Shown: piece after piece, positions 17,361-25,663 of the stretch
Position numbering within the stretch: the first letter of the stretch is position 1
Layout: each line of letters begins with the position of its first letter
Origin: Phycisphaeraceae bacterium
Lineage (GTDB): Bacteria; Planctomycetota; Phycisphaerae; Phycisphaerales; UBA1924
Reading direction: 5' to 3'
Assembly: GCA_019636615.1 (NCBI GenBank)
Contig: JAHBXF010000002.1
Location: forward strand, 1,180,001 to 1,244,000
Length of the DNA: 64,000 bases
Position numbers and translations under genes: made by a program
Notes under the pieces: model-generated
Seen by the model: the letters and a program-made list of their open reading frames with translations, nothing else
Told to the model about the DNA's origin: nothing
The model's database searches: none

Positions 17361-18457
17361 TTCTGGAAGATGGGCAGGTAACGCTTGGGCATTTGCAGGA
17401 TGATGAGGGCCATGGACGTGCCGTAGTCGGGGCCCGCGCTGGCGTCTTCCCAGCGGCCGTCGGGCTGCTGGAGGCGGAGGATGAGGTCGCGGATGGCCGG
17501 CCACCAACGGGCCCAGTGATCGCCGCCCGCGAGAAACATCGCCTGCACGGCGTAATAGTGGCCGTAGTAAAAGTGAATGGCCTGTGACTCGCCCCGACCG
17601 GGCAGCGCGGTGTTGAACAGGTAGCGAAGGCCGCCGTCGATGGCGCGGTCTTCATAAATGCCCGCGTAGTAGAGGCTCGATACGCCCGCGGCGGAACGGG
17701 GCCACGCGCTGGGGCCGCCGACCATCTGGTATCGAAAACCGCCGTCGGCGTTCTGGGTGGCGCGGACATACTCCACAGCGCGGTCGATGACGGTTTTGGA
17801 GACATCAAGGCCGGCGTTTCTTGCCGAACGCAGGGCCATGATCTGGCAGATGGTGACACTGACATCGGCGTCTGCGGGGATGGGGTTGTATCGCCAGCCG
17901 CCCTCGTCGTTCTGGCTTTTCTCGATGAGTTGAACGGCGCGCAGCAGCGCGCGGTGGAGACGGTCGGCCTGATCGGTGTCCCCGCCGCCGCGCGTCATGC
18001 CGTAGACCTCTCCGAGGAAGAGCGCGGCGAAGCCGTGCCCGTACATGGGGCTCGAAGCGTTGGGTGTGGCGATGAGCCCGCTCTCGGTGCAATGCTGGAG
18101 AACATAGTTGAGACCACGCTGCACGTTCTCGCCGTAGACCCCGCGGCCGGGCAGGTTCCCGTCTGCCATGAAGGCGATGCAGGCGAGGCTGGTGACGGCG
18201 ACATTGCGGCCGAACTGGGTTTCGCCGAATGAGCCGTCGGCGTTCTGCGAACGTGCGAGCGCGGCCAGGCCCCTGGCCACCGCCTGATCGACACGGGGGC
18301 TGATCTCGTTCTCGGCGGGGCGGTTGGCGGCCGATTCACCGAACCCGTCCGGGCGTGGCTGAGGGATATCGAGCACCTGGGCCGGCGAGACACCAACGGA
18401 TGCGAGCGTGGCCACAGCGGAGAGAAGAGCCGGCAGATGTCGCGGGCAGAGAATCAT
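17357..18457 (-). CDS. Exported prenyltransferase/squalene-oxidase repeat (alpha-toroid) protein
   Basis: 366 residues. The first 26 form a signal peptide ending SPAQ. The rest consists of QNADGSF / QNDEGGW / QNADGGF / QQPDGRW type repeats with ADADVSVTICQIMALRSA, the alpha-alpha toroid fold of terpenoid cyclases and prenyltransferases. The DxDD acid motif of squalene cyclases is not seen and the protein is exported, so a structural or binding role is more likely than cyclisation. It overlaps both neighbours by 4 nt inside the DUF58/BatA operon, which suggests it works with that membrane assembly. Planctomycete genomes often carry such proteins in this setting, with unknown function. Confidence 0.85.
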   Translation of the reverse strand: MILCPRHLPALLSAVATLASVGVSPAQVLDIPQPRPDGFGESAANRPAENEISPRVDQAVARGLAALARSQNADGSFGETQFGRNVAVTSLACIAFMADGNLPGRGVYGENVQRGLNYVLQHCTESGLIATPNASSPMYGHGFAALFLGEVYGMTRGGGDTDQADRLHRALLRAVQLIEKSQNDEGGWRYNPIPADADVSVTICQIMALRSARNAGLDVSKTVIDRAVEYVRATQNADGGFRYQMVGGPSAWPRSAAGVSSLYYAGIYEDRAIDGGLRYLFNTALPGRGESQAIHFYYGHYYAVQAMFLAGGDHWARWWPAIRDLILRLQQPDGRWEDASAGPDYGTSMALIILQMPKRYLPIFQK

Positions 18458-19206
18458 CGCCGTGGCTCCGTGGATGAAGGCTGTTCTGCGAGGCGCTTGT
18501 AGTACTCTTCGGTGAGAGACTTGTAGCGGGAACTGAAACGGTCGCTCAGGCCCTGGAGGAGCGCGTCACGCACGCGGTCGGGCAGGTTGCCCCATGCGGC
18601 GGTCGATGGGGGCTGCTGGTTGAGCGTCCCCTCTTGCCGTGGAATGTTGCCGCCCTGCGCCTCGGCGCCCTGCTGCTGGCCTTGCTGCTGTGCCTGCTGA
18701 GCCTGGCTCGATTGCTGCTGGCTCTGCTCGCTTTGCTGTTGTTGCTGTTGCTGGCGTGATTGAGATGATGACCGGCTTTTCTGCTCCTGGCGGTTGCGCT
18801 CGGCCTGCTCGATCATCTTGTCGAGGCGGTCGAGGGTCTGCTGCTGGAGCCGCTGCGTGTCGATGCCGACATCCCTCCCGCCCTCGAGGCGGGTGGCGGT
18901 CTGGCGCATGAGGTTGACGGCCTGGCGGAAATCGTCGGCGCGGTCGGTGGCGGTGAGTTGTTCTTCGAGTTGCGTGCGTGAGGGATCGATCGGGGCGGCA
19001 TCGCCCGGGGAGCGAGGCTGCGCGGGGGGCAGGCCCAGGAGTTCATCGAGGGTGGGCTCGGGCGCTGGCGGGCGTTGCGGGGGGGGCGCGGGTGATGGGG
19101 CGGGGGGCTGCTGCGCGAGGGAGAGCGCGGGGGCGAGCAGGATGCACGCCGCGACGACACCCGGGAGCCGAGGGCGGGAGAGGTTGTGGCGAGATCGATC
19201 GATCAT
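18454..19206 (-). CDS. Exported glutamine-rich protein of unknown function
   Basis: 250 residues: signal peptide (to about residue 31, ending LSLAQQ), a proline-rich linker (residues 32-70), then a helical segment with heptad-like pattern (LDRLDKMIEQAERNRQEQK). A low-complexity stretch of Gln and Ser follows at about residues 145-185, then a short helical tail (NLPDRVRDALLQGLSDRFSSRYK). Its ATG overlaps the DUF4175 stop by one base, so it is translationally coupled. The tail plus the Q-rich region suggests a periplasmic coiled-coil partner of the large DUF4175 protein, an inference from position only. Confidence 0.75.
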   Translation of the reverse strand: MIDRSRHNLSRPRLPGVVAACILLAPALSLAQQPPAPSPAPPPQRPPAPEPTLDELLGLPPAQPRSPGDAAPIDPSRTQLEEQLTATDRADDFRQAVNLMRQTATRLEGGRDVGIDTQRLQQQTLDRLDKMIEQAERNRQEQKSRSSSQSRQQQQQQQSEQSQQQSSQAQQAQQQGQQQGAEAQGGNIPRQEGTLNQQPPSTAAWGNLPDRVRDALLQGLSDRFSSRYKSLTEEYYKRLAEQPSSTEPRR

Positions 19207-22200
19207 CAGCGTTGCTCCTGGGGTCGATCGTTTCGATCCTGGTTCTCGCGCGTGATGCGTTCGAGGAGTTCCTGGGCGAACTCGCTGAGGTCGCGCTGGA
19301 GTGCGGTGACGGCGTCGATCTCTTCGGGATGTCCTTCCGCCGCGGCGCGGGTTCGCTCGGCCGCCTCGGCCTGAATGGCCCGCAGCAGTCTGAGTTCGGC
19401 CAGGGGCGGGATGAGCGGCGGCGGCTGGTTCTGGTCTTCGCCGCCCTCGCCCTGTCCCCCACCGTTCTGGGCGTCTTGAAACTCGTCGCGTTGCCGCTGT
19501 GCTTCGTCGAGGGCATCGACCAACCCGCGCAGGATGGCGATAGCGGTGGCGTGCTCGCGACGGATCGTGGCGGGCGCTTCACCGGCGAGCATGGGCCTGG
19601 CGGCGTTGCCCGCGGCCCTGTCGAAGCGTTGATGGGCGTAGTCAAACAGGCGGGCTTCCTCGAACTCCTGCGTTGAAGAGCGCATGTCTGCCATCCGCTG
19701 ACGGAGCAGTTCCTGTCGCGACCCCAGCGTGCGGGCGTCGGCCACCTGGCGGCGGGTCAACTGCTGGTCGAGCAGGGGCGCGCTCTCGGCGGCGACGGCT
19801 CCCTGCACCTCGAGCATCTCCTGGTATTCGCGGCGCAGTTCACGGCGGCGGCGGTCTTCATCTCGCTGCGCGGCCTGTTCTTCCATGCGGTTTGCTTCGA
19901 CCAGGGCGTCTTGCAGCCGCTGAAGGCTGATGCGCTCGCTGCGCTCTGCTTCGAGGAGGTCTGGGGGAGTGGATCGCAGCGCGGGGATGGCCGAGGCCTG
20001 CGCCTGAGCCGCGCTGGCGAGGAGGGCGACCAGACGCTCGCCCTGTCGCACCTGATCCGCGATGGTGCGCCGCACAGCGAGGGTGTTTCGGTTGAGAGCG
20101 GCCATCCCGGCATCGAGCCCCTGCGCGGGCTCGTTGTCGGCCATGGCTTGTGTGACGCGTGTGAGTTCGGCCTGCTGCTGGACCACCAGACGCTCGATCG
20201 ACTGGATCACGTCGGCCAGGATGCGACGCAGGGCCTCGTCTCGGCGCCGCTGGCCCTCTTCGAGAGATTCGAGCATGCGCGAGAGGGCGCGTTCGGCCTG
20301 CTGCTGGGCGTTCTGGGCGTTGCCGGACTGGTTCTGCTGGATCTGCTGCGCGGCCTCCTGCTGCGCGCTTGTGAGTTCGCCCTGGCGTGCCTGGTTGGCC
20401 GCGTCGCGGAAGGCCTGCGCGAGGGTCGGATCAGCCTCTTCGAGTTGCTGGGCCCGCTGCTCGATGTTCTGCATCAGCGCGCTGCTTCGCTCGGCGAGTT
20501 GCCGCTGCTCTCGCGCGAGGCGGGCGAGGTCTTCCCGCTGGTTTTCGGTGAGTTGGTCGATGCTCTGCCCCTGGGTTTCCTGCGCCAGGCCGGCGGTCTG
20601 CGAGCGCAGTTGCTGCTGCTGGGTGAGCAGGCGTTCGATCGAGCGGCGCACGGCCCAGTCGTCTTGGCCGCGATCGAGCAGGTTGGCCAGTTGCTCGAGG
20701 TTGTCGCGCACCTGCTGCTGGGCGGCGTCGAATGACTGGGCCTCTTGAGCGCGCGAGGGATCGTCGGGTGCGCGGCCGTCGTCGCGGGCCAGGCGCTGAA
20801 GGCTCTCGCCGGCGGTCTGCGCCGCCTCCGACGCCTCTGCGAGAAAGTGCTCGGCGTCTTCGAGCAGGCCCGAGAGGGCGTTGTCGTCGAGGCGGTTGCG
20901 TGACACACGCTCCTGGAGTTTTTCGATGCGTTCTCGCATCGGGGCGATGCGTTCTTCCACGCTCTGCTGGCGGGGCATGCTCTGGGCTGCCGACTGCCAG
21001 TCGGCGCCGGACTCTGCGACGCGCTGCGCGATGCGGCCCTGCTCTTCTTCGGTGCGCACGGCCGACTCACGAACTGCGCCGAGTTCGGCCCGAACCTGCT
21101 CGACCAGTTCACTCTCGGCGATGACACGCAAGCGGCGGGCGGGCGAGCGCACTGGCTCGCGCGGGCCGTCGGCGTTGACGAAGATGTCCTGCGCCTGGGC
21201 CACGAGCCAGACTTCATCGCCGGGGACCAGCCGCAGCGGCGCAAGGTCTAGGCGAGACTGCGCGCGAAGGCTCGTTGGCGATTGCCCGTGCTCCTGTGAC
21301 GCCCCGGCCTGTTCGGCCTGGGGCACCGGTTCGCCCTCTGGTGTGGGTGGCGCGCCGGCAGACCCGCGCGGCACCCTCGCCTCTTGCCGCAGGAGACGGA
21401 CATATTCAAGGCCGACATCGTCGCGGCCTTCCGCGGCGACAGTGAGCAGCGCGGTCGCAAGCACGGCCTCGTCCTGCGGAGGCTCGACCACAACCGCGGA
21501 TGGGGCACGGTCTTCGACGATCTCGATGCGCAGCAGGTCTTCGCCGCTTGAGGTGATGCCGTGCTCGTCTTTGAGCGTGATGGGCAGACGCAGGGTGGCA
21601 TTCGCGGTGAGCGCCACGCGAACCTGATCACCTTCGTGCGAGCCTGTGGCCTGCGCTGACGGGGGAAGGCCGGGAAGCAGGGCCGAGAGCCACTGGGCGC
21701 CCGTCTCTGTCACATTCGCCGGCTGTTGCTCGGCCGCGCCCGCGGGGGTCGGCAGACGTTTGTTGAACCTGATGGTGAGGTCTACACGGGAACCGGCGAG
21801 CACCGCGGGGATCATGCCCCGGGTGGAGGGGCGGCTCCAGGCATCGACTTCGCCGAAGACGAATGATGCGCCGGTGTGCGCGGTGCTGGCGGCGTACGCC
21901 GGCGGCGTGACCACGGCGCGTATGTCTGTGATCGCCGGGGGCAGCACAATGCGCACCCGGCGCGGCTGGGTCTGGTCGTCGAGCGTGGTGAACCAGTATT
22001 CCAGCGCGACTTCGGGGCTGCCGGGCTCTGGGGCAAAGAGGGAGGGGTCGAGCAGGCGTTCGAAGAGATCCCCTTCGACAAGGCCTTTGCCGGCGACGGC
22101 GACCGAGGCACGCCGGTTCTGCGGGGTGAGCAGCAGACGGCGCTCGGGGCCCTTGCCTTGCGCCGTCACACGCCGGTAGGTCAGGGTGACATCCGTCTTG

Positions 22201-22949
22201 TCGGCGGGGCGGTCTGAACGCGCGAGGACCGCGCGAAGCGGGAGCGTGACACCCATCGGGTGCGCGGCGGGCGCACCGCCGTCGTGCACGATGGTGCGCT
22301 TGGGCCATGCCGCGGGGCTCCATGGCGCGAGCGTGCGCTGCGCCCCGGTTTGGAGGAACGCCGGAACGGCAAGGGCCAGAACGCTCACGGTTGCGAGGGC
22401 GAGGAGCATCGCCCCGAACGCGAGCGCGAAGGGACGGAAGTTGATGAAACTGGCCTTGCGGCGAAAGGCGGCGAACCGTGCCGAAGAGATCGCGACAACG
22501 GCGCGGGCGAGCGTGCGACCCTCTTCGGTGTGTGCTTCTGGTGCGCTGGCAAACTCAACACCCGAGGCGAGAACGTGCCGCAGCCCGCTGGCTCTCGCCT
22601 GGGGGTGCTGCTCAAGCCTGAGGGCGAGGTCTGTGATGGAGGGGCGAAAGGCGATGGCGGGCACAATGCGGCGCGAGGTCCACCAGAGCACCCCCATCGC
22701 CACGGCTGTCCAGTGAATCCACCGGATGGCGGCGGGGAACCGCAGGAGATAATCGAGGAGGCTGAGGAAAAGCACCGCGGCGATGAACCCGACCACGAGC
22801 CACGCGGCCCGCTGCGAGACAAAGACCGCTCGGGCCAGCGATCGGACTTTGAGCAGTGTGGCGGTGATGGAGGCGGGCGAGGCGGGCGCGTCTGCCTGGG
22901 GCGCTGGGCCGGATGGGGTGGACGAGGTTGGGTGGGAGAATGATGACAT
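19206..22949 (-). CDS. DUF4175-like large membrane protein with long coiled coil
   Basis: About 1247 residues. Three hydrophobic segments lie near the N-terminus (about residues 45-67, 72-92 and 165-190), followed by a beta-rich periplasmic region to about residue 600 (IRAVVTPPAYA, DRAPSAVVVEPPQD). From about 680 to the end is an almost continuous Gln/Glu/Ala-rich coiled coil. This architecture matches the DUF4175 family seen beside BatA and VWA proteins. The ATG at 22949 (MSSFSHPTSS) is taken because the upstream extension is not protein-like and ACGGAG lies upstream. It sits 284 nt after the VWA gene, so it may also have its own promoter. Function is unknown; a large periplasmic scaffold is an inference. 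Confidence 0.82.
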   Translation of the reverse strand: MSSFSHPTSSTPSGPAPQADAPASPASITATLLKVRSLARAVFVSQRAAWLVVGFIAAVLFLSLLDYLLRFPAAIRWIHWTAVAMGVLWWTSRRIVPAIAFRPSITDLALRLEQHPQARASGLRHVLASGVEFASAPEAHTEEGRTLARAVVAISSARFAAFRRKASFINFRPFALAFGAMLLALATVSVLALAVPAFLQTGAQRTLAPWSPAAWPKRTIVHDGGAPAAHPMGVTLPLRAVLARSDRPADKTDVTLTYRRVTAQGKGPERRLLLTPQNRRASVAVAGKGLVEGDLFERLLDPSLFAPEPGSPEVALEYWFTTLDDQTQPRRVRIVLPPAITDIRAVVTPPAYAASTAHTGASFVFGEVDAWSRPSTRGMIPAVLAGSRVDLTIRFNKRLPTPAGAAEQQPANVTETGAQWLSALLPGLPPSAQATGSHEGDQVRVALTANATLRLPITLKDEHGITSSGEDLLRIEIVEDRAPSAVVVEPPQDEAVLATALLTVAAEGRDDVGLEYVRLLRQEARVPRGSAGAPPTPEGEPVPQAEQAGASQEHGQSPTSLRAQSRLDLAPLRLVPGDEVWLVAQAQDIFVNADGPREPVRSPARRLRVIAESELVEQVRAELGAVRESAVRTEEEQGRIAQRVAESGADWQSAAQSMPRQQSVEERIAPMRERIEKLQERVSRNRLDDNALSGLLEDAEHFLAEASEAAQTAGESLQRLARDDGRAPDDPSRAQEAQSFDAAQQQVRDNLEQLANLLDRGQDDWAVRRSIERLLTQQQQLRSQTAGLAQETQGQSIDQLTENQREDLARLAREQRQLAERSSALMQNIEQRAQQLEEADPTLAQAFRDAANQARQGELTSAQQEAAQQIQQNQSGNAQNAQQQAERALSRMLESLEEGQRRRDEALRRILADVIQSIERLVVQQQAELTRVTQAMADNEPAQGLDAGMAALNRNTLAVRRTIADQVRQGERLVALLASAAQAQASAIPALRSTPPDLLEAERSERISLQRLQDALVEANRMEEQAAQRDEDRRRRELRREYQEMLEVQGAVAAESAPLLDQQLTRRQVADARTLGSRQELLRQRMADMRSSTQEFEEARLFDYAHQRFDRAAGNAARPMLAGEAPATIRREHATAIAILRGLVDALDEAQRQRDEFQDAQNGGGQGEGGEDQNQPPPLIPPLAELRLLRAIQAEAAERTRAAAEGHPEEIDAVTALQRDLSEFAQELLERITRENQDRNDRPQEQR

Positions 22950-23233
22950 TCTGTCGCAGACTCCGTCCTGCACAACCCGGCCGGGGAAAGGTCCCCCACT
23001 GTGACCGCCGGGACCCCGCACCGCAGGCCAATCCCCGCCCCGACCGCACGGGAGGGTTATCGGCACGCGGGGGATGGCGGTTCACCCTGCCATGCCTTCG
23101 CGGCACCTATGGAAGAATGTACGCCTGAGATGCCTGCGGGTGCTCAACCCGGCAGGGGGAACCCGGCGTGAAAGTGGGAATTCTGGGCAAGAACCCACGG
23201 CAAACCCCCCGGCACATGCCTTGAAAAGCGTGG

Positions 23234-25663
23234 CTATGACAATTTGATCACACGCCGACCCACCCACTCGAATGTGAGCATGAGAAGGAGAAGCACGAGC
23301 ACCGCGGGTTTGTCCCACAGCGTTTCGATGTCCGGGGTTCCCACAATCCGCAGTTCGCGGTTCGGCAGGAGGTCTGGGAGTGTGCCAAGTTCAGCGGGAG
23401 GGATGACCGCGCCGTTCGTAGCGGCGGCGAGCTGCGCGAGCGATTCGTGATCGCTCTGGGGGATCCTCAGTTCGTCGTCCGGCAAAGACACTTCGGCGCG
23501 CGCCGAAACTTCAAGCCCGGCCAGAGATGGATCAACGGCCCGCAGGATGAACTGCCCTGGCTGAGCGGGGATCCAAGATGCGCGGAAGGTGGGCATCGAA
23601 CCAGTCTGGGCCTCAGACGCGTCGCTGCCGGCCAGGGTGATGCGCACGGCCTCCGACTGGTCGGAGGGCGCATTCGTTTGAATCTCCGGGGTAACAACGA
23701 CATCGATCGTGCGGGGCCGCCGGTCGGCGAGGTTCTGGTCGATCAGCCGGAGTTCGATGCCGACCTGCTGGCCCACGACCGATCGCTGAGGCGAGAGTGT
23801 GAGTGCCGCGCCGGCACCGACGCGGCCGAGGCTCTCTCGCGCGAGGAGTCGCACGACGGGAATCCAGAAGCGTTCTGGAAGAACTTCGCCGCGTCCATAG
23901 CGGTACCGCCAGGTTTCGTCTGTACCCACGTAAACGACTCGCCCCGCGCCGTAGCGCATGGTGAGCACGAGGGGGGCACGCTCAGGGGTGGCGGCGCCGA
24001 CCGAGGTGGCATATGCCAGAACTTCGGCGGTGGGCTTGACCAGCAGCGGGTTGATGCGCTGCGCCCACCGCAGCATGGGCCAGCCCAGGGCGGGGTCTGT
24101 CATGGCCTCGGGCCATGGAGACTGCGGATCGCCGCTGAGCATGAGCACGCCGTATCGCTGCGCGGCGGGGCCCGGGGACATCACCACAGGGTCGAGCCAG
24201 GCATCGATCGAATCGGCGGGGCCGGTGTCGGCCTGTTGGCCGCCGGGCAGGGCGAAGGGGAGAAGATCGGCCAAGGGCGTGTTCCGCCAGGCGCCGGGCG
24301 TCGGCCCCGGGCCGCCGATCCACAGCAGCCCCGCGCCGCGTTCACCGACCACGCGCCTGATCTGCGCGAGTTGCTCGGTGCTGAAGAGGCCCGGGCGCAT
24401 GTCGCCCAGGATGATGACATCGAACGCGTTCCACTCCTCCTGCGTGCGGGGGATTGAAGCGAGGATTTCGTTGCCGTCCTGCACGTAGCGCCGGTCGGAG
24501 GCGAGCAGGAGGGTTGACGTGCGCATGAAACGCTCGCGGGCGAGCAGGTTCTTGATGAACCTGTATTCCCACCGCGGGTAGCCGTCGAAGTAGACGACGC
24601 GCAGCGGCCGCTCTGAGACCGAAACCAGCACGGTGCGCCGGTTGTTGTCTTCGCTCAGGTCGGGCCCGTCCGGAGTGACGCGCACCACCCAACGCACCTC
24701 TCCGGCACGCTCGGGCGTCGAGAGCAGGGTGACACTGGCGGAGGCCTGCTCGCCCGCGTCTGACACGGGGTTGATATCAACCCGGCGTTCATCGAGCACG
24801 CGCCCGGTGAGTTCGTCGAGGAGTTCGACGCGTGCGGACTGGCCCGCCGCGCCGACCAGGGCGCCGAGGCTTTCGACTTCGACATTGACCGGGATGACAT
24901 CGCCGACGAAAGCCACGGCTGGCGATTCGGTGCGTGTGACGGCCAGGTCGGGCAAGGGGCGCGACGACCCGAGCGGCACGGCGAATACAGGAACACCTCT
25001 GGCCTCGAACTGACGGATGAGCGCCCGCCCGGGGAGATCGGCCGAGCGGCCGTCCGAGAGGAGCACAAGGCCCGCGAGCGGCTTGGCGGCCATGCGGCGC
25101 AGGGTTTGTTCGAGCGCTGCGCCGATCATGGTTCGCTGACCCTGGGCGGTGCCGGTTTCAACCCGCAGGGGCGCGCCGGGCGATGCCTGCGTGGTGGAAA
25201 GATCGAAAACCTGACCATCGAAGCCCAGGAAGAGCGCGTTGCGCTCGCCGGCGATGCGCCCGAGCATGGACGCGCTGTCGGCGAAGGTCTGCGTGAGGTG
25301 CTGGTCGCGGGTGCGCGGGGCGTCCGGCGTGAGCCCCGCATCGGCCACGTTCATCGATGCGCTTCGATCAACAAGAAAGACCACCCAGTCTTGCTCGACA
25401 CGCTCTTGCGGGCGGATGAGTTGCGGGCCCGCGATGAGGAGCGCGAGCAGCAGAAGGAGCAGCGCCCGTGCGCACCCGAGCGTGATCCGGGCGATGCGGT
25501 TGCCTTCGAGCCGCCAATAACTGGCCAGCGCGACCGCAAAGCACGCGGCGGCGATGCCGACCCATGCCCACGCTGGCCACCCCAGCGCGAACCCGAAGGA
25601 GACTCCCTCGTCGCCCCAGCGGAGGTCTTTCACCCCAAGCACACTGTTGAGCAGGTCGGTCAT
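23234..25663 (-). CDS. VWA-domain membrane protein with glutamine-amidotransferase-like domain
   Basis: About 809 residues. Two N-terminal membrane helices (about residues 28-50 and 62-80) precede a von Willebrand A domain whose MIDAS begins VVFLVDRSASMN. A beta-rich region follows, then a class I amidotransferase-like domain (VIILGDMRPGLFSTEQLAQI, LLWIGGPGPTPG) without a clear catalytic Cys. A final membrane helix is close to the C-terminus (VLVLLLLMLTFEWVGRRVI). Start at 25663 overlaps the upstream BatA-like stop by 4 nt. This domain order is that of the paired VWA proteins of Bat-type operons. Periplasmic protein interaction through the metal-dependent adhesion site is the usual suggestion for the family. 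Confidence 0.85.
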   Translation of the reverse strand: MTDLLNSVLGVKDLRWGDEGVSFGFALGWPAWAWVGIAAACFAVALASYWRLEGNRIARITLGCARALLLLLLALLIAGPQLIRPQERVEQDWVVFLVDRSASMNVADAGLTPDAPRTRDQHLTQTFADSASMLGRIAGERNALFLGFDGQVFDLSTTQASPGAPLRVETGTAQGQRTMIGAALEQTLRRMAAKPLAGLVLLSDGRSADLPGRALIRQFEARGVPVFAVPLGSSRPLPDLAVTRTESPAVAFVGDVIPVNVEVESLGALVGAAGQSARVELLDELTGRVLDERRVDINPVSDAGEQASASVTLLSTPERAGEVRWVVRVTPDGPDLSEDNNRRTVLVSVSERPLRVVYFDGYPRWEYRFIKNLLARERFMRTSTLLLASDRRYVQDGNEILASIPRTQEEWNAFDVIILGDMRPGLFSTEQLAQIRRVVGERGAGLLWIGGPGPTPGAWRNTPLADLLPFALPGGQQADTGPADSIDAWLDPVVMSPGPAAQRYGVLMLSGDPQSPWPEAMTDPALGWPMLRWAQRINPLLVKPTAEVLAYATSVGAATPERAPLVLTMRYGAGRVVYVGTDETWRYRYGRGEVLPERFWIPVVRLLARESLGRVGAGAALTLSPQRSVVGQQVGIELRLIDQNLADRRPRTIDVVVTPEIQTNAPSDQSEAVRITLAGSDASEAQTGSMPTFRASWIPAQPGQFILRAVDPSLAGLEVSARAEVSLPDDELRIPQSDHESLAQLAAATNGAVIPPAELGTLPDLLPNRELRIVGTPDIETLWDKPAVLVLLLLMLTFEWVGRRVIKLS

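Noticed and set aside
19206..22949. Repetitive CTG/GAG-rich sequence, considered as a tandem repeat array
   Set aside because: It reflects Gln, Glu and Ala codons of the DUF4175 coiled coil and shows no fixed period.
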